From contig JAJYBO010000115.1 of assembly GCA_021778975.1 (NCBI GenBank), forward strand, positions 1 to 8,869: a DNA stretch of 8,869 nucleotides, read 5' to 3'. Positions within the stretch are counted from its first letter, which is position 1, and each line of letters starts with the position of its first letter. Positions 6,624-8,869 of the stretch are shown in pieces. The notes below the pieces were generated by a model, which was not told where the DNA came from, searched no databases, and saw nothing but the letters and a program-made list of their open reading frames with translations. The position numbers and the translations under genes were made by a program. Source of the stretch: Deltaproteobacteria bacterium. Its GTDB lineage: Bacteria; Desulfobacterota; Desulfobacteria; Desulfobacterales; Desulfatirhabdiaceae.

Positions 6624-7818
6624 CGATATTCCCCACACAATCCGTCAGGCGCTCGACCAGCGGGAGAGCGATTTTCTCAACCCACTGGCCGCGTTAAACC
6701 AAAACGGCGTCAGACGGCATCCCGAGCCTCTTGAACATGATGATTATCGTCAGTCTTTTTCAATAGATACGGACAGAATTCTGCATTCGCTCGCCTATAC
6801 CCGCTATATTGACAAAACCCAGGTGTTTTATCTGGTGCAGAACGATCACATCACCCATCGGGTGCTGCATGTGCAGCTCGTCTCCAAGATTGCGCGCACC
6901 ATCGGCCGGTTTCTGGGGTTGAATGAAGATTTAATCGAAGCCATTGCGCTCGGTCACGACATTGGTCATACGCCTTTCGGGCATGATGGAGAGATGTTTC
7001 TGTCCGGGCTGTGCCAGGAACACGGTATTGGATATTTCCTGCACAATCTCCAGAGCGTTCGATTTCTGGAACGGGTGGAACGCAAGGGAAAAGGCTGGAA
7101 TCTCTGCCTCCAGACCCTCGATGGCGTTCTTTGCCATGATGGCGAAATACACAATCAAAAACTGACGCCTTGCTATCAAAAGACTTTTGAGACATTCGAT
7201 GAAGAGATACGCGATAAACATCGCGAACCGGCGCTTTGCCTGTCTCCCATGACCCTGGAAGGCTGTGTGGTGCGAATGGCGGATACCATCAGTTATATCG
7301 GCAGAGACATCGAAGACGCCGTTCGGCTGGATATGATCCGCCGCACCGATCTGCCGGACAGGGCGGTCCGGGTGCTGGGCAACACCAATGGTACGATTGT
7401 CTATCGTTTGGTGACCGATGTCATTGAAAGCAGCTTTCAGAAACCGTTTACGGCATTCAGCCCCGAAGTGTCCGAGGCGCTGGAACTCTTGAAGCATTTC
7501 AATCTGGAAAGAATATATCTGAATCCTCAAATCAAGCGTCATACGGAATCCATTCAACGTCTGTTTCGGATTCTCTTTGAACGATATATGGGCGATATTG
7601 ACAGACAAGACCAGGCGTCCGTCATTTTTACCGGTTTTCTCAAGGACATGTCGGAACATTATGTGCGGCGCCATCAGCCTGCCGAAATTGTCCGGGATTT
7701 TATCGCTGGAATGACGGATCGTTATTTTTTGGCGCAGTGTCCAGAAGATTTACGCCCGATGCCCTGGAAGCCCCACTATATCAAAAATCGGTTTCCAGCT
7801 CAGGCAGGCGTCTCTTAA
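6610..7818 (+). CDS. dgt: dGTPase-family HD-domain phosphohydrolase
   Basis: 402 residues from ATG 6610, inside the end of the ATP-grasp gene. GGAG at 6593-6596 is 13 bases upstream, rather far, so start-up probably depends on ribosomes from the upstream frame. The sequence carries the metal-binding HD set of dGTP triphosphohydrolases: His87 in RVLHVQLVSKIARTI, the pair His116-Asp117 in GHDIGHTPFGHDGE (116-129), and the final Asp225 in RMADTISYIGRDIEDA. The RILHSLAYTRYIDKTQVF segment (about residues 56-73) is also typical of the family, which cuts dNTPs (classically dGTP) to the deoxynucleoside and triphosphate, thereby tuning the dNTP pool; relatives starve phages of dNTPs. The catalytic set is complete, so the enzyme should be active. 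Length is close to that of the shorter bacterial class. Substrate cannot be fixed from sequence, and the symbol is given for the family rather than for a proven dGTP preference. Confidence 0.88.
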   Translation: MARFSDIPHTIRQALDQRESDFLNPLAALNQNGVRRHPEPLEHDDYRQSFSIDTDRILHSLAYTRYIDKTQVFYLVQNDHITHRVLHVQLVSKIARTIGRFLGLNEDLIEAIALGHDIGHTPFGHDGEMFLSGLCQEHGIGYFLHNLQSVRFLERVERKGKGWNLCLQTLDGVLCHDGEIHNQKLTPCYQKTFETFDEEIRDKHREPALCLSPMTLEGCVVRMADTISYIGRDIEDAVRLDMIRRTDLPDRAVRVLGNTNGTIVYRLVTDVIESSFQKPFTAFSPEVSEALELLKHFNLERIYLNPQIKRHTESIQRLFRILFERYMGDIDRQDQASVIFTGFLKDMSEHYVRRHQPAEIVRDFIAGMTDRYFLAQCPEDLRPMPWKPHYIKNRFPAQAGVS

Positions 7819-7841
7819 TTGCGGTTTTCGGAAAAATATGC

Positions 7842-7870
7842 TTGAGATCATCCATGACAGAGAATATAAG
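7842..7870 (+). promoter_or_regulatory. Candidate sigma70-type promoter for the small lipoprotein gene
   Basis: TTGAGA (7842-7847) and TATAAG (7865-7870), each 5 of 6 to consensus, are exactly 17 bases apart in the 89-base gap between the dGTPase-family gene and the lipoprotein gene. A start about 7 bases downstream would give a leader near 30 bases that includes the AAGGAG site. This suggests the lipoprotein is transcribed at least partly on its own. Confidence 0.6.
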
Positions 7871-7907
7871 AACAGGGACGTTGATAAAAAACAGAAGGAG
7901 AAAAGGC

Positions 7908-8570
7908 ATGAAACGAATGATGTGTATGGGGGTGCTGCTGGCGCTAATCGTGGCCGGCGGATGTGCGGAAATAATCGGACCCGAACAAAAAACCCTGGGG
8001 GGCGGTAATGTGGTGGATACCGCGAAAGGCCCATTGACGCCGGTTGACTATTCGCAGTATGGCAAGCCGCCAATTCCTGTCAGGGTGCTTTTGCTGATTC
8101 CTGACGAGTTTTCTCATTACACCTATATGAGTACCTATAACGGCCGACAGATTCAGAATCCGCTGGGCCGGGATGCCGAAAACGAGCTGCGAAAAGCCCT
8201 TCGGGTGGAATTTGAATCCCTGGAAGTCTGGCCGGTTCGCAGCGAAACCAAAGCGATAGAGATGCTCTCTCCCAGCGATCCGTACAACTCGGAAATCCGC
8301 AATTACGATTATGTGGTCATTCCGGAGTTTATCCATGTCGAGTCGTCGGTGAACAACGACAAATACAGCTTTGGCGTTGATTTCTGGACGCGCTTTTATG
8401 CAAAGGATGAGTCGTCCATCACCATCAAGGGGCACGGAGAAACCATGACCGGAAAATACGCCGCCTCAACACCTGAGAACAGCGCTCGTTTGACCGTGCA
8501 GTATGCGGTATCCGCCATTTTAGACGGTATCGAGAAAAAACGGGGGGCGTTCGTTCATTCCGATTTCTGA
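7908..8570 (+). CDS. Small lipoprotein of unknown function
   Basis: 220 residues from ATG 7908, chosen because AAGGAG at 7895-7900 is seven bases upstream and because it opens directly into a lipoprotein signal peptide; a longer frame from 7737 overlaps the dGTPase-family gene and adds a basic segment that would spoil it. The signal is MKRMM, a hydrophobic run, then VAGGC with Cys19 and Ala next, so outer-membrane sorting is expected. The mature part has a PIPVRVLLLIPDEF strand, a GRDAENELRKALRVEFESLEVWPV helix-strand unit, a YDYVVIPEFIHVES strand, and a late SARLTVQYAVSAILDGIEKK helix. The alternation of strands with a helix that could pack on a sheet recalls small lipoproteins such as YajG, but I do not recognise the family and give no function. 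It appears to have its own promoter. Its final 16 bases overlap the end of the receiver-domain gene on the other strand. Confidence 0.82.
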   Translation: MKRMMCMGVLLALIVAGGCAEIIGPEQKTLGGGNVVDTAKGPLTPVDYSQYGKPPIPVRVLLLIPDEFSHYTYMSTYNGRQIQNPLGRDAENELRKALRVEFESLEVWPVRSETKAIEMLSPSDPYNSEIRNYDYVVIPEFIHVESSVNNDKYSFGVDFWTRFYAKDESSITIKGHGETMTGKYAASTPENSARLTVQYAVSAILDGIEKKRGAFVHSDF

Positions 8571-8869
8571 AAATCGAGTCCTTTGAGCAGTTCCTGAAGG
8601 CTGCTCAAAGGGTAGGGCTTTTGCAATACGCCCGCCAGATGTTTTCCTGCAAAACGAGCGGCAATATCTTCCTGACTGTAGCCGCTGGCCAGTATCACCC
8701 GGACATTCGGATTGATCCGGCGCAGTTCACCAAAAGCCTGGGAGCCGTCCATGTGCGGCATGGTAAGATCGAGCAGCACCAGATCAACGTCTCTCCAGCA
8801 TTTCTGATAAATTTCGAGGGCTTCGCGGCCATCGGATGCGATAATTACCGTAAACCCGAGCATTTCCAG
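8555..8869 (-). CDS. Receiver (response regulator) domain, C-terminal part of a larger protein
   Basis: The minus-strand frame is open from the right edge (8869) to a TGA at 8557-8555, giving about 104 residues. This is a CheY-like receiver: VDLVLLDLTMPHMDG holds the phospho-accepting Asp (codon 8770-8768), VILASGYS holds the switch Ser, and LQKPYP the conserved Lys. The N-terminal acidic pair lies beyond the window. The Met at 8863 is internal to the domain, so it is not the start. The wording EMLGFTVIIASDGREALEIY and SGYSQEDIAARFAGKHLAGVLQKPY is what one sees at the C-terminus of hybrid sensor histidine kinases with PAS domains in Desulfobacterota, so the missing part is probably such a kinase; a stand-alone regulator is also possible. 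The gene runs toward the lipoprotein gene and overlaps its 3' end by 16 bases. Confidence 0.85.
   Translation of the reverse strand: MEMLGFTVIIASDGREALEIYQKCWRDVDLVLLDLTMPHMDGSQAFGELRRINPNVRVILASGYSQEDIAARFAGKHLAGVLQKPYPLSSLQELLKGLDFQKSE
8581..8610. terminator. Perfect 10-bp hairpin after the lipoprotein stop
   Basis: CTTTGAGCAG (8581-8590) and CTGCTCAAAG (8601-8610) pair perfectly around a 10-base loop, 10 bases after the lipoprotein stop codon. A smaller stem CGATTT/AAATCG (8561-8576) spans the stop itself. No T-run follows on either strand, so intrinsic termination would be inefficient; it may instead block 3' exonuclease or arise from codons of the LSSLQELLK stretch of the receiver gene on the minus strand. 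Low confidence as a terminator. Confidence 0.3.

Noticed and set aside
6931..7674. 247-codon frame on the minus strand inside the dGTPase-family gene
   Set aside because: Antisense to a gene with intact catalytic motifs and without any recognisable domain of its own.
7737..7907. N-terminal extension of the small lipoprotein by 57 residues
   Set aside because: It overlaps the dGTPase-family gene, has no ribosome binding site, and would bury the lipoprotein signal peptide that begins at the well-supported ATG 7908.

Overview
The window looks like a chromosomal stretch from a Gram-negative member of the Desulfobacterota, probably of the Desulfobacterales type. I infer this from the character of the RpoH-like sigma factor, the TPR lipoprotein followed by a LolB-like lipoprotein, the RimK-like ATP-grasp protein and dGTPase-like HD protein, and intergenic repeats containing TCGTAAAAAGTC / GACTTTTTACGA, which I associate with that group from memory. 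No database search was possible.

Left part (1-1251): the end of a type I restriction-modification locus. The C-terminal end of HsdR runs in from the left edge and is followed two bases later by a zinc metallopeptidase of the YgjP/DUF45 (WGSC + HEXXH) type, so the two are probably translated together. Middle part (1252-2324): mostly non-coding. It holds two ~150-bp copies of a structured, MITE-like repeat, each flanked by its own short direct repeat, and a complete tRNA-Arg(TCT) gene on the minus strand with a plausible promoter. The second repeat copy ends 12 bases before the start codon of the sigma factor gene.

Right part (2325-7818): five plus-strand genes, closely packed: an RpoH-type sigma factor, a 577-residue TPR lipoprotein, a LolB/DUF4292-like lipoprotein (1-base overlap), a RimK-like ATP-grasp ligase (29-base gap) and a dGTPase-family HD hydrolase (14-base overlap). 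They probably form one transcription unit mixing stress regulation, outer-membrane lipoproteins and nucleotide or peptide modification. Then comes a small lipoprotein of unknown function with its own good sigma70-type promoter (7842-7870). Its 3' end overlaps, tail to tail, the C-terminal receiver domain of a signalling protein that runs off the right edge on the minus strand.

The least ordinary material is the repeat pair. It shows same-on-both-sides flanking repeats that differ between copies, a compensatory base-pair change in the long stem, two competing right-hand partners for the left arm, and a position that may place one copy in the leader of the sigma factor mRNA.
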